NCBI GenBank assembly: GCA_043777595.1
Contig: JAYWHT010000097.1
Span: 1-32,456, forward strand
Direction: 5' to 3'
Source: JAYVJH01 sp043777595
GTDB taxonomy: Bacteria; Bacteroidota; Bacteroidia; Cytophagales; Spirosomataceae
DNA length: 32,456 bases
The translations under genes were made by a program, and so were the position numbers. Shown piece by piece: positions 24,718-32,456 of this stretch (the stretch's first letter is position 1; each line of letters begins with the position of its first letter). A model generated the notes under the pieces. It saw only the letters and a list, made by a program, of their open reading frames with translations, was not told the origin of the DNA and made no database searches.

Positions 24718-25045
24718 AGAGCGGCTATTGCATGTTTTGGAAGCCATAGATAGCATTGAGTCATTCTTAGAGTCAGTAGATTTTGATAATTTTATTGGAA
24801 GTAAATTACATCGCTCGGCTACTGAACGCCAGCTCGAAATTATAGGGGAAGCCACGGCTACTATTTCTGATGATTTAAAACAAAAGTATACAGATGTAGA
24901 GTGGCGGCCTATCAAACGGTTTAGAAATGTGATTGTGCATGAGTATTTTGGGGTAAGTGTTCAAATTTTATGGGGTGTGGTACAAAAAGAATTGCCAACA
25001 CTTAAATTACAGATACAAAAAATTGTTAGTGAATTGGAAATATAA
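24695..25045 (+). CDS. HepT-like HEPN ribonuclease toxin (pair 1)
   Basis: The 116-aa DUF86/HEPN protein has the helical pattern ERLLHVLEAIDSIESFLESV, then RSATERQLEIIGEATATIS, and the catalytic RNVIVHEY, an exact RX4HXY. The final Tyr is the residue that is AMPylated in studied homologues. All parts appear intact. It overlaps the MNT gene by 23 bases, and the GmrSD-like gene starts 32 bases downstream, so the three could be on one transcript. Confidence 0.9.
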   Translation: MKANLGDKERLLHVLEAIDSIESFLESVDFDNFIGSKLHRSATERQLEIIGEATATISDDLKQKYTDVEWRPIKRFRNVIVHEYFGVSVQILWGVVQKELPTLKLQIQKIVSELEI

Positions 25046-25077
25046 TTTTTTTGAGGTTTAGAATTATAAATAAATAA

Positions 25078-27138
25078 ATGAAAGCAAACGAAACGAAAAT
25101 AGATAAGTTTTTAGCGACTAACGAAACAACGTTTGTGATTCCTGTCTATCAACGAAATTATGACTGGACACTTACACAATGCAAACAACTGTTACATGAT
25201 ATTTTGGAAGTAGGAGGCGATGACCGTATAAATGCTCATTTTATCGGTAGTATTGTCTATATGCACGACGACGTTTATACAACTTCGGGCATTACAGAGC
25301 TAACAATTATTGACGGACAACAACGACTCACAACTATAACACTTATTTATATTACGCTTTACAGAATAGCCAAAAGCACTAACAATAAGCAACTTGCAAA
25401 TAGAATATACAAAACTTACCTTATCAATGAATTTGCACCCGAGGCCGAAAAACTAAAACTAAAACCAACAGAAAACAATAAGGAAGCATTGAGGTATATT
25501 TTGAGCGATGACAGTCAAGAAGAGTTTAAGAATTATTCTAAAATAGTTGAAAACTTCAATTATTTCAAGTCGTCTGTCACGTCCGCAAACTTTGAGACGA
25601 TACAGAAAGGGTTATCGAAATTGATATTTATAGATATTTCATTAGACCGACAAAAAGACAACGCACAACGTATATTTGAAAGCCTAAACTCAACAGGATT
25701 GGAATTGTCGCAAGCCGATTTGATTAGAAACTATATTTTGATGGGACTGAAACCATTTGAGCAAAACAAAATCTATAAAAACTTTTGGGAGCCAATAGAA
25801 AAATTTGCTAAAGACGAGCAAACAAGTAGAAGTTTGGTTTCAGAATTTATAAGAGACTATCTGACACTCAAAAACAAAGAAATTCCAAATAAAGGTGATG
25901 TTTACAGAAAATTTAAGACGAAATACCCTACATCTTCACTTGATGAGTTAGAAAATATGTTGTCTGACGTCAAATCATTGGCTCGATATTATAACAAACT
26001 CACCAATCCAAAAAATGAAAGTGATAGAGAAGTTAGAACGCAGTTAGAATATATAAATAGGCTCGAAATCAATGTTTCGTATCCTTTTTTGATGAAAGTG
26101 TATGAAGACTTTGGTAATGCCGTTATAGACAAAACCATATTCGTAAATGTGTTAGAACTGGTACAATCGTTTAGTTGGCGGAGATTTATTTTGGGGTTTG
26201 GTACAGAAAGTCGAAATAAAATTTTCATGAGTTTTTATGACAAGGTAGAGCCAGACAATTATTTAGGGTCAATTCAAAAAGCGTTCCTTGCACTTCCTGG
26301 CAATAGTCGTTTTCCACGCAGCGGCGAGGTGATTGAAGCCTTCAGAACCAAAGATGTCTATAACATTAACCCCAAGAATAGAACGTATTTATTGGAGAGG
26401 CTCGAAAATTTTGAAAATAAAGAGCCTGTTTTGATAAAAGATAATCCCGACATAACGATTGAGCATATTTTTCCGCAAAACCCTGATTTGAGATGGACTA
26501 CAGAATTAGGCAAAGAGGAGTGCGATTTGATAAAAGAAAAATACCTTAATACGATTGGTAATTTGACACTTTCGGGCAATAATGGCAAACTGGGCAATAA
26601 GCCGTTTGTCGAAAAGCGAGATTTAGAAGATGCTGGTTTCAAATACAGCCGCTTGTGGCTCAATAAATATCTTTCGATGATTGATAAATGGGATAAGTTT
26701 GAAATAGAAAAACGGTTTGAAATCATTGCCAATCGGTTTTTAGATATTTGGCAAATACCAGATATTCGGATGGAAACCGAAACCAAAAACAATGAAATAA
26801 ATATCTTTGATGCGGAAGAACCTAAACATAAAAAATTGGAATATGCTGCTCTTTTTGGTGAAAGGTTAAATGTTAATCAAGTTGCAAAGTTGTATATTGA
26901 AGTATTCAAAAAGCTATTTGACTTACAACCAGAAACTTTTTTTGTATCTGATATTGGCACTAAAATTAGTATCACCAACAATCTAAATGAAACTATATTA
27001 AGACAACCTGTACCTTTGAACGATACCTATTTTATGGAGGGGAATTTTGATAATATGGGTAAATTTGAACGAATAAAACAGGCTTTGACTGTGTTTGGAT
27101 TTGAAGATGAACTGTTTGTTAAATATGCGGATAACTGA
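25078..27138 (+). CDS. GmrSD-like nuclease (DUF262-DUF1524)
   Basis: The 686-aa protein has the N-terminal DUF262 domain: PVYQRNYDW at 22-30, IIDGQQRLTT at 77-86 (the DGQQR motif of ParB/Srx-like NTPases), and RIFESLNSTGLELSQADLIRN near 200-220. A helical middle follows. The DUF1524 domain has TIEHIFPQN (460-468) and GNLTLSGNNGKLGNKPF near 495-511, which together form the His-Me-finger/HNH nuclease site. This is the architecture of GmrSD type IV restriction enzymes and related anti-phage proteins such as BrxU. The last 95 residues (from about 590) I do not recognise. Both catalytic motif sets look complete. It lies between two MNT-HepT pairs, supporting a defence role; which modified DNA it would attack is unknown. 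Confidence 0.88.
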   Translation: MKANETKIDKFLATNETTFVIPVYQRNYDWTLTQCKQLLHDILEVGGDDRINAHFIGSIVYMHDDVYTTSGITELTIIDGQQRLTTITLIYITLYRIAKSTNNKQLANRIYKTYLINEFAPEAEKLKLKPTENNKEALRYILSDDSQEEFKNYSKIVENFNYFKSSVTSANFETIQKGLSKLIFIDISLDRQKDNAQRIFESLNSTGLELSQADLIRNYILMGLKPFEQNKIYKNFWEPIEKFAKDEQTSRSLVSEFIRDYLTLKNKEIPNKGDVYRKFKTKYPTSSLDELENMLSDVKSLARYYNKLTNPKNESDREVRTQLEYINRLEINVSYPFLMKVYEDFGNAVIDKTIFVNVLELVQSFSWRRFILGFGTESRNKIFMSFYDKVEPDNYLGSIQKAFLALPGNSRFPRSGEVIEAFRTKDVYNINPKNRTYLLERLENFENKEPVLIKDNPDITIEHIFPQNPDLRWTTELGKEECDLIKEKYLNTIGNLTLSGNNGKLGNKPFVEKRDLEDAGFKYSRLWLNKYLSMIDKWDKFEIEKRFEIIANRFLDIWQIPDIRMETETKNNEINIFDAEEPKHKKLEYAALFGERLNVNQVAKLYIEVFKKLFDLQPETFFVSDIGTKISITNNLNETILRQPVPLNDTYFMEGNFDNMGKFERIKQALTVFGFEDELFVKYADN

Positions 27139-27227
27139 TATAAATTGCAAATTCGTCACATCACCCCTATACGCCAGCTTATCGCTTTGAGTGTTTTTGA
27201 TAATTACGATTTCAAAAATCTACGATT

Positions 27228-27530
27228 ATGAGATTAACAAAAAATTTTATAATAAATAGTATCCATGACAGAAAGTCCCAAATAACCGATTTGGGAGTCA
27301 AGACTGTTGGCTTATTTGGTTCATATTGTAAAAATACCCAAACCGAGCAAAGTGATATTGATTTATTGGTTGATTTTCAGCCTGATGAGTACAACTACGA
27401 CAATTTTATAAATCTTTGTTTTTTGTTTGATGATTTATTTACAGATAAAAAAGTAGAGGTCGTTACAATCAATTCACTTAGTCCGTATATCGGCCCAAAA
27501 ATTCTAAAAACAGTTGAATATGTATTCTGA
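27228..27530 (+). CDS. MntA-like nucleotidyltransferase antitoxin (pair 2)
   Basis: This 100-aa minimal nucleotidyltransferase carries GSYCKNTQTEQSDIDLLVDF, an exact GSX10DXD. The third acidic position is Glu (KKVEVV) instead of the usual Asp, a mild change. The protein ends in SLSPYIGPKILKTVEYVF, as in pair 1 (LSPYLKPSI). It overlaps the following HepT gene by 17 bases. Confidence 0.88.
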   Translation: MRLTKNFIINSIHDRKSQITDLGVKTVGLFGSYCKNTQTEQSDIDLLVDFQPDEYNYDNFINLCFLFDDLFTDKKVEVVTINSLSPYIGPKILKTVEYVF

Positions 27531-27860
27531 AATCGATTATTTAACACATATTCTGGAAGAATGTCGCTTTATAGTTTCGGTAACAATTAATGATGATTTA
27601 GATACGTTTCTGCACGACGAACTAAAAAAAAGAGCGGTTGTAAGAAGTTTAGAAATAATTGGTGAAGCTACTAAGAAAATAGGGGGTGATTTTAAATATC
27701 GATGGCAAGCAATAGAGTGGCGACAAATGGCTGGTATGAGAGATAAGCTTATTCATGATTATATGGGTGTTGATTATTTGTTAGTTTATAGTTAGCCATG
27801 CAAAAAATTCCAATGCTAATTTCGCAAATTGAACAAATAATAAAGCAAGAAAATAAATGA
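27514..27860 (+). pseudogene. HepT-like toxin (pair 2), frameshifted near the C-terminus
   Basis: The open frame 27514-27795 gives 93 aa with YLTHILEECRFIV, KRAVVRSLEIIGEATKKI and the catalytic RDKLIHDY (RX4HXY), then stops early after GVDYLLVYS. Directly behind, in the +2 frame, AMQKIPMLISQIEQIIKQENK reads on to a stop at 27858-27860 and has the form of a normal HepT C-terminal helix. Adding one T in GTTAG near 27793 joins the two parts into about 115 aa, the length of pair 1. The catalytic motif lies before the break, so a truncated toxin may still be active. A sequencing error is possible. Confidence 0.75.
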
Positions 27861-27944
27861 TTTCAAATACCAACAACTAAGTAGTTGCTTATAAATAAAC
27901 AATGTTTTAATTTATTTTAAATAATTACAACATTTTTCGTTATT

Positions 27945-27962
27945 CGTTTTTCACTATTCACT
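27945..27962 (-). repeat. dispersed 18-nt repeat, copy before the third MNT gene
   Basis: CGTTTTTCACTATTCACT is the reverse complement, with one difference, of 29129-29146 inside valS. It stands four bases before the ATG at 27967. Confidence 0.65.
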
Positions 27963-27966
27963 ACTT

Positions 27967-28245
27967 ATGACACTCCCAGAACTTGAAATAGTATTAAGAG
28001 AAAAAAAAATTTTTGAACGTTTTGGGTTATCACACTTGGGCGTTTTTGGCTCATTTGCCCGAAATGAACCCTATAACGATATTGACTTTTTGCTGGAGCA
28101 AGATTTAGATTTTACTACTCGTCAAAAACTAAAACAGCTTTTGAAAAGTATTTTGAAAGTAAGTATTGACATTGTGCCAGAAAAATTTGCGGATCCAATC
28201 GTTCTTTATCGTGCAAAAAAAGACCTAAAATATGTCAGAAAGTAA
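27967..28245 (+). CDS. MNT-type nucleotidyltransferase, diverged (pair 3)
   Basis: This 92-aa protein has the nucleotidyltransferase motif GSFARNEPYNDIDFLLE, with eight instead of ten residues between GS and DID. A third acidic residue is present in VSIDIVPE. The N-terminus (ELEIVLREKKIFERFGLSHLGVFG) matches the MntA pattern. It overlaps the following small gene by 14 bases, the arrangement of the other two pairs. Probably still an antitoxin-type enzyme. Confidence 0.82.
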   Translation: MTLPELEIVLREKKIFERFGLSHLGVFGSFARNEPYNDIDFLLEQDLDFTTRQKLKQLLKSILKVSIDIVPEKFADPIVLYRAKKDLKYVRK

Positions 28246-28504
28246 AAACAATGACCTTTTGCCGTTGTTGGTAATACTCGAATCTATTGGCAAAATTCAA
28301 TTATATGTTGCTGGGTTTACAGATGCTAATTCATTCTTTATGGCACATGAAATAATAACTCAAAATATACTCAAACTTAAAACTGAGTTTGAGAAAATTA
28401 TCGTTCAAGAATTAGCTGATGGCCACTTTGCAATAGACGAATGTGGTGTGGCAAAACAAAGTATTTTTTATAGACACATAGATTTTAATGCCTTTTTGGG
28501 CTGA
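28232..28504 (+). CDS. small HepT-like partner without the RNase motif (pair 3)
   Basis: The 90-aa product begins with LLPLLVILESIGKIQLYVAG followed by FTDANSFF, which has the helix pattern of the DUF86/HepT N-terminus. The next part (MAHEIITQNILKLKTEFEKI) corresponds in spacing to the second HEPN helix. The catalytic RX4HXY motif is not present; the closest sequence is FYRHIDFNAF at the end. It is shorter than HepT (about 115 aa). By position, directly overlapping an MNT gene by 14 bases, it is the partner of that enzyme. It may be a degenerate toxin or a variant with another activity. valS starts 13 bases downstream. Confidence 0.55.
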   Translation: MSESKNNDLLPLLVILESIGKIQLYVAGFTDANSFFMAHEIITQNILKLKTEFEKIIVQELADGHFAIDECGVAKQSIFYRHIDFNAFLG

Positions 28505-29128
28505 TTTACCTCATTTTATGATTTCAAAAACCTACAATCCACGAGAAATAGAAGACAAATGGTATGAATATTGGATTCAGAACCGCTATTTTAACTCAAA
28601 GCCCAATCCAGAAAAGCAGCCTTACACGGTGGTCATTCCGCCGCCCAACGTTACGGGAGTGTTGCACATGGGCCACATGCTCAATAATACAATTCAGGAC
28701 ATACTCGTTCGGAAGGCACGCATGGAAGGCCGTGAGGCGTGCTGGGTGCCAGGCACAGACCACGCCTCAATAGCCACCGAAGCCAAAGTGGTAGCTATGC
28801 TCAAAGAAAAGGGCATCAAAAAAGCGGATTTAACACGTGAGCAGTTTTTGGAATATGCTTGGGAATGGACTCATAAATACGGGGGCATTATACTGCAACA
28901 ACTCCGCAAACTTGGTGCCTCGTGCGACTGGGAACGTACCCGTTTTACGATGGAACCCGTCATGCACGATGCTGTGATTGATACTTTTATTGACCTTTAT
29001 AACAAAGGCTATATTTATCGTGGCCACCGCATGGTAAACTGGGACCCCCAAGCCAAAACCACGCTCTCTGACGAAGAAGTAATCACCAAAGAAGTCAATT
29101 CGAGATTGGTGTATATTAAGTATGAGGT

Positions 29129-29146
29129 AGTGGATAGTGAAAAACG
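29129..29146 (+). repeat. dispersed 18-nt repeat, copy inside valS
   Basis: AGTGGATAGTGAAAAACG matches the inverse of 27945-27962 with one difference; AAGTGAAAAACG follows as a partial second copy. It lies in frame within the valS reading frame at the point where ValS similarity ends. Confidence 0.65.
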
Positions 29147-29165
29147 AGAAGTGAAAAACGATATT

Positions 29166-29214
29166 CACTCATCACTCATCACTCATCACTCATCACTCAC
29201 CACTCATCGCTCAC
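29166..29214 (+). repeat. seven tandem 7-bp units (CACTCAT)
   Basis: Seven uninterrupted heptamers: CACTCAT four times, CACTCAC, CACTCAT, CGCTCAC. The array ends three bases before the stop codon of the convergent T9SS gene. Seven-base units give a 7-codon period, visible in the translated HSSLITH series. Confidence 0.9.
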
Positions 29215-29216
29215 CA

Positions 29217-32200
29217 TTAAAAACAAATCCACTTCGTCACATAACTTTGACCGCCGGTTTGCAAACGCACCATATATACGCCGGCATCCTGATGAGGAAG
29301 TTCTATTTTTTGCGCTCCGCTGCTGATACCTAAGGTTTGTGCTTTAACAATTTGACCGGTCTGATTGGTGATCGTCAGTTCGGCAGTTTGAGCGGCATCG
29401 CTGGTAAAGGTCAGCCATGATTGATCGGCCGTCGGATTTGGATAAACCGCTGCTTTCAATGTTTGAGCGGGTTCCGGAGTACCGCTTGTTGCTGTTTTAA
29501 TCACCACGTAATAATCTTCCACCTGACCATTGACGAGGGTCCCGCAGGATTCTGGTGCATAATCGACTTCAGAGACGGCCCTCAACCGGAGTTGGGTATC
29601 TTTAACTGCGTTGGCGGGTATTGTGATAAACCCGGCATGCGTCTGATGCCCAAAATGATTAAAGGCTTTTTCATTTTCAGCAAAAGAGCCGTTATTATTG
29701 TAGTCTACCCAAACAGAAACATACTCATTGTATGGACTGCCGGTGAATATCAAAATTTCATATTGCTCACCCACTGTAAGGTCTGTACCGATCACGCAGG
29801 AGAAGTCTCTGTAACCCTCTGCTTCAGCAGTACCACTGGTATTGTTGATTCCCGCTAATTGCAGTTGCAGGATACCGGCGCCACAACAAGGGCCAGTCGG
29901 TTCCGGATTGCAGGTGCTCGTTACCGGACCTCCCAAATTATCAACAATGACCGTTTGGTGGATCGTATCACAACCTGCGCTGTTACAGCCCACCAAAGTG
30001 ACCGAATATTCGCCTGTCTGAGTATAGATATGGGATGGGTTATTGACAAATGATTCTGCACCATCGCCAAATACCCAATACCAGGAAGTCAGGTGATTAA
30101 TCGTTTGATCAATAAAAGTGACCTCACCATTGCAGTTCTCCTGTTCCGTTGCAAAAGCGGCGCATGGCGCATTTCCGGCATTGATGGTCACTGGAATAAT
30201 CACCGGGTTATGAACCGGGTCGTTGCCGTAAAGCCTGATCTGGCCTGGGTAGGTGCCTGCCGGAAGGTTATTGCCGGCAAACTCCACCTGGAGCAATTGT
30301 GTGCCGGAAGCAGGTACATTGCCTGTCGATCCGGCTGTCACTGTCACGCCTGGTGCAAAAGGCTGGTATGCCCATTGGAAAATATTGCTGGTTATTTGAT
30401 CTGTAAATATTGTTGACGCAGATTCAAATGAGAACCCAAACCATACCACAAAACCATCTCCGGCACTTTTGTAGGAAAGGAAATCCCTCGTAACCTGATT
30501 GTTCATCTTAACCTGCAGGACTGGTATGAAACCGGTAGACGGGGAAAAGGTGGAGCCAATCAGATTGGTAGACGCCTGGGCCGGGACCGACACATCCAGT
30601 ACCAGCGGATGTGTCGGTAATTTATTGGTCAACAATCCATTATTGGTATTGTCATAAGTCACCAACCCACTGGTTAATCCCATTTGTTCTAATGGACTGG
30701 GTTCCAAAACACCGGCAATCAACACTGTACCGCCGTTATTGATAAAATTTTGTACCGGGGTTTTGAACGCGGAAAATGCGGCAGGGTCCTGATACTGGAA
30801 GGAAGGAATAACCAATATATCCACATTTTTAAGCGAATCGGCTAAGGCATTCGCATCCGGGCCGGTAATCTCGGTCATTTGTAAGTCCGGGTCCAGGGCC
30901 ATTATTCGTGCCTTCAGGTTTTCGACATGATCATAAACTGCATTGTAATTCAATACCGCAACTTTAGTGGCGCCGGAATATGTAGCCGAATAATTGAACC
31001 CTCCAATACCACTATTTGTAATGGTTACAGTGGATGATTTTGTTTCATCACAATTCAATGCTGTGGTGATCGTTCCGGGATTGACAGCAACCACGGGAGT
31101 ACCCAAAACAAGTGCAGCTAAATCCACAGTTGTATTGCCGCCATTCGACAGAATGGTAAGCGTATCCTGATAATTCCCTGAACCCTGCGGTTGAAAAATA
31201 ACCTGTAAGTTTTTTTCTGATCCGGGCAAAATATAGGGCGGAACATTTCCTATACTGAAATCCGGATTGGTAAATACGAAATTATTAAAAAACAGGGTAT
31301 CACAACCATTGTTCCTGACGGTAACTTCGTACGATTTTTGTGTGAATTGCTGCAGCACGCCAAAGTGAAGGGCTGGCGTGAGTAAAGCAATTTCTGCATT
31401 ACCGATCACGTGCATGGTCACCGGAACAGAAACAGTGGGATGAACCAGGTCGTTGGTCGTGAAATTCACCTGCGTCTGGTAGTCGCCGGCCCAAAGCCCT
31501 GCCGAGCGGAATGTAAACGTTGCCACTGCTGTTTCGCCCGCAGGGATCGTGTCCGGAAGTTCGTAAGATAGCCATTTGGGGCGTGCCGACCAGCGGAAAG
31601 CATTTTGAATCAGCAAGCGTTCCTGATTGTAGCCGGAGTAACATTCATGGGCCATATAAATCACTTTGCCTGCGCCCACAGGGCGGTAACCGACGATTTT
31701 ATAACTGGCTTGAGAAACGACAGTCACAAAGTCGGAATCCTGAAAATTCAGTCCATAAATGCTGCCATAAGAAATATCACTTTGGAAATTAATGTTTTCA
31801 ACCAACGGATGAGATGGATTGACCGGACTAAATACCTGTCCTGAAAAATTTGGCGCATTCTGGTCTGGCTGAAATAAACCGGCTTCCTGCAAGTGATCCG
31901 TATAAGGGGTGCCGCTGACTAATACTGTCCCGCCTTTAGCGGTAAATTTTTGTAATACCGTTCTGATTTGTTCAGCGGAATAACTGCCAAAGCCACCAAG
32001 TGCGGGTACAATCACCATGTCTGCCTCGGCAAAAACATTATCCAGCGCTTCCTGTGACAAATAATTATCCAGATACATAAAGTTGACGCCGGAACTGACC
32101 TCTGATATCCAGTTGGCGATATTGTAACCTACCTGCCAATTATAGCTGGTAGCATTCATCACCAATACGTTTACGGGGCTATGCGTATTGCTGATACTCA

Positions 32201-32456
32201 GGTCGCCCAATCCGGTATTACTCAAAACCACGGAAACGGTTGTTGAATCATTACAGGACACATGTACATCCAACGCTGCAGGTATAACTGTTAATACCGG
32301 CGAACCAATCGCGGTTACCTGCATCGGGTAGTTGATAATACCTGCATTTGATTCAAAAATCAGATTTCCGGTAATCAGTCCGGTATCCTGCGGCGAACAC
32401 CGGACAGATATATAGACACTAGAGGAAGGATCAATAATAAATGGGGTGATCGTTAC
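29217..32456 (-). CDS. giant T9SS-sorted surface protein (partial)
   Basis: The frame is open from the window edge (32456) to a stop at 29217, at least 1079 residues; the true start lies outside. From the first internal Met (32324) the order is: a beta-sandwich repeat, a flavodoxin/GATase-like domain (VNVLVMNATSYN to GGTVLVSG, about 50-260), ASH or choice-of-anchor-type repeats (LHFGVLQQFTQKSYEVTVRNNG), a second GATase-like domain (VAVLNYNAVYDHVENLKARI to GGTVLIAG, about 470-660), another beta repeat, a PKD domain (SWYWVFGDGAESFVNNPSHI), a GEVED domain (VSVWVDYNNNGSFAENEKAF to GQVEDYYV) and a type IX secretion sorting domain (AAVYPNPTADQSWLTF to the end). It should be exported and anchored or released at the surface. 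It appears more G/C-rich than the DNA to its left. Confidence 0.88.
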   Translation of the reverse strand, partial: VTITPFIIDPSSSVYISVRCSPQDTGLITGNLIFESNAGIINYPMQVTAIGSPVLTVIPAALDVHVSCNDSTTVSVVLSNTGLGDLSISNTHSPVNVLVMNATSYNWQVGYNIANWISEVSSGVNFMYLDNYLSQEALDNVFAEADMVIVPALGGFGSYSAEQIRTVLQKFTAKGGTVLVSGTPYTDHLQEAGLFQPDQNAPNFSGQVFSPVNPSHPLVENINFQSDISYGSIYGLNFQDSDFVTVVSQASYKIVGYRPVGAGKVIYMAHECYSGYNQERLLIQNAFRWSARPKWLSYELPDTIPAGETAVATFTFRSAGLWAGDYQTQVNFTTNDLVHPTVSVPVTMHVIGNAEIALLTPALHFGVLQQFTQKSYEVTVRNNGCDTLFFNNFVFTNPDFSIGNVPPYILPGSEKNLQVIFQPQGSGNYQDTLTILSNGGNTTVDLAALVLGTPVVAVNPGTITTALNCDETKSSTVTITNSGIGGFNYSATYSGATKVAVLNYNAVYDHVENLKARIMALDPDLQMTEITGPDANALADSLKNVDILVIPSFQYQDPAAFSAFKTPVQNFINNGGTVLIAGVLEPSPLEQMGLTSGLVTYDNTNNGLLTNKLPTHPLVLDVSVPAQASTNLIGSTFSPSTGFIPVLQVKMNNQVTRDFLSYKSAGDGFVVWFGFSFESASTIFTDQITSNIFQWAYQPFAPGVTVTAGSTGNVPASGTQLLQVEFAGNNLPAGTYPGQIRLYGNDPVHNPVIIPVTINAGNAPCAAFATEQENCNGEVTFIDQTINHLTSWYWVFGDGAESFVNNPSHIYTQTGEYSVTLVGCNSAGCDTIHQTVIVDNLGGPVTSTCNPEPTGPCCGAGILQLQLAGINNTSGTAEAEGYRDFSCVIGTDLTVGEQYEILIFTGSPYNEYVSVWVDYNNNGSFAENEKAFNHFGHQTHAGFITIPANAVKDTQLRLRAVSEVDYAPESCGTLVNGQVEDYYVVIKTATSGTPEPAQTLKAAVYPNPTADQSWLTFTSDAAQTAELTITNQTGQIVKAQTLGISSGAQKIELPHQDAGVYMVRLQTGGQSYVTKWICF

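Larger units (their letters stand above)
28518..29216 (+). pseudogene. valS: valyl-tRNA synthetase, N-terminal part only
   Basis: ValS charges tRNA-Val and is essential. Residues 1-204 are a clear ValS N-terminus: NPREIEDKWYEYW, the PPPNVTGVLHMGHM segment with the HIGH-type HMGH at 50-53, then WVPGTDHASIATEAKV and RMVNWDPQAKTTLSDEEV. From about residue 205 (29130) the frame passes through a short-repeat block (SSLITHHSSLTTHRSPL) and then reads into the opposite strand of another gene, ending at 29333. The editing domain, KMSKS motif and anticodon-binding part, some 650 residues, are missing. The start at 28518 is chosen because the family begins at MISKTYNP. Most likely the contig was misjoined here; otherwise the gene is truncated. 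Confidence 0.85.

Noticed and set aside
29166..29214. CRISPR-like or VNTR promoter repeat
   Set aside because: Seven-base units without spacers; a simple short tandem repeat explains it.
29421..30416. Plus-strand open frames opposite the T9SS gene
   Set aside because: Shadows of the long minus-strand gene, whose domains are clearly recognisable.

Overview
The window looks like DNA from a Bacteroidota bacterium, probably of the Cytophagales type. The evidence is a promoter of the TTG-N20-TAnnTTTG kind, many SPII lipoproteins and short Bacteroidota signal peptides, DUF4394, fasciclin and PepSY-like proteins, a CrtD-type carotenoid desaturase, and (right end) a type IX secretion C-terminal domain. 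I see no rRNA, tRNA, CRISPR array, transposase or integrase.

Layout. Positions 1-3400 are cassette-like: two unrelated single genes (RibD-C/DHFR-family reductase, secreted GH130-type glycosidase) lie between long gene-free stretches carrying G/C-rich imperfect palindromes and a degenerate 21-nt motif present three times. Positions 3400-6920 hold four small stand-alone or paired genes: a triple-BON protein, a PepSY-like secreted protein, an exported HMA-DUF3347 metal-binding protein and a small secreted repeat protein. Positions 7650-19460 are ordinary chromosome: apaG-methyltransferase; a translationally coupled ECF sigma/anti-sigma pair divergent from an HMA-like protein and a lipoprotein truncated haemoglobin; a transglutaminase-fold protein lacking the usual catalytic residues; a radical SAM/SPASM protein; an AAA/DUF4143 ATPase preceded by a perfect 18-bp dyad; an MFS transporter; a fasciclin lipoprotein; and an M16 peptidase homologue without its zinc motif. 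Positions 19590-24300 (all minus strand) carry a DUF4394 lipoprotein, a biotin carrier protein coupled to an EamA transporter, and crtD.

Positions 24380-28500 form a compact, AT-rich defence/toxin-antitoxin island: three consecutive overlapping MNT nucleotidyltransferase + HepT-like gene pairs, with a 686-aa DUF262-DUF1524 (GmrSD-type) nuclease between the first and second. The second HepT is broken by a one-base frameshift. The third pair has diverged: a shortened MNT motif and a partner without the RX4HXY motif.

The right end is suspicious. valS starts normally at 28518 but, after about 204 residues, runs into a short-repeat block (a copy of a dispersed repeat plus seven 7-bp units) and then directly abuts the stop codon of a convergent gene, more G/C-rich in appearance, for a giant T9SS-sorted surface protein that runs off the window. 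An essential gene cut exactly at a repeat where composition changes suggests a contig misjoin, with real disruption as the alternative.
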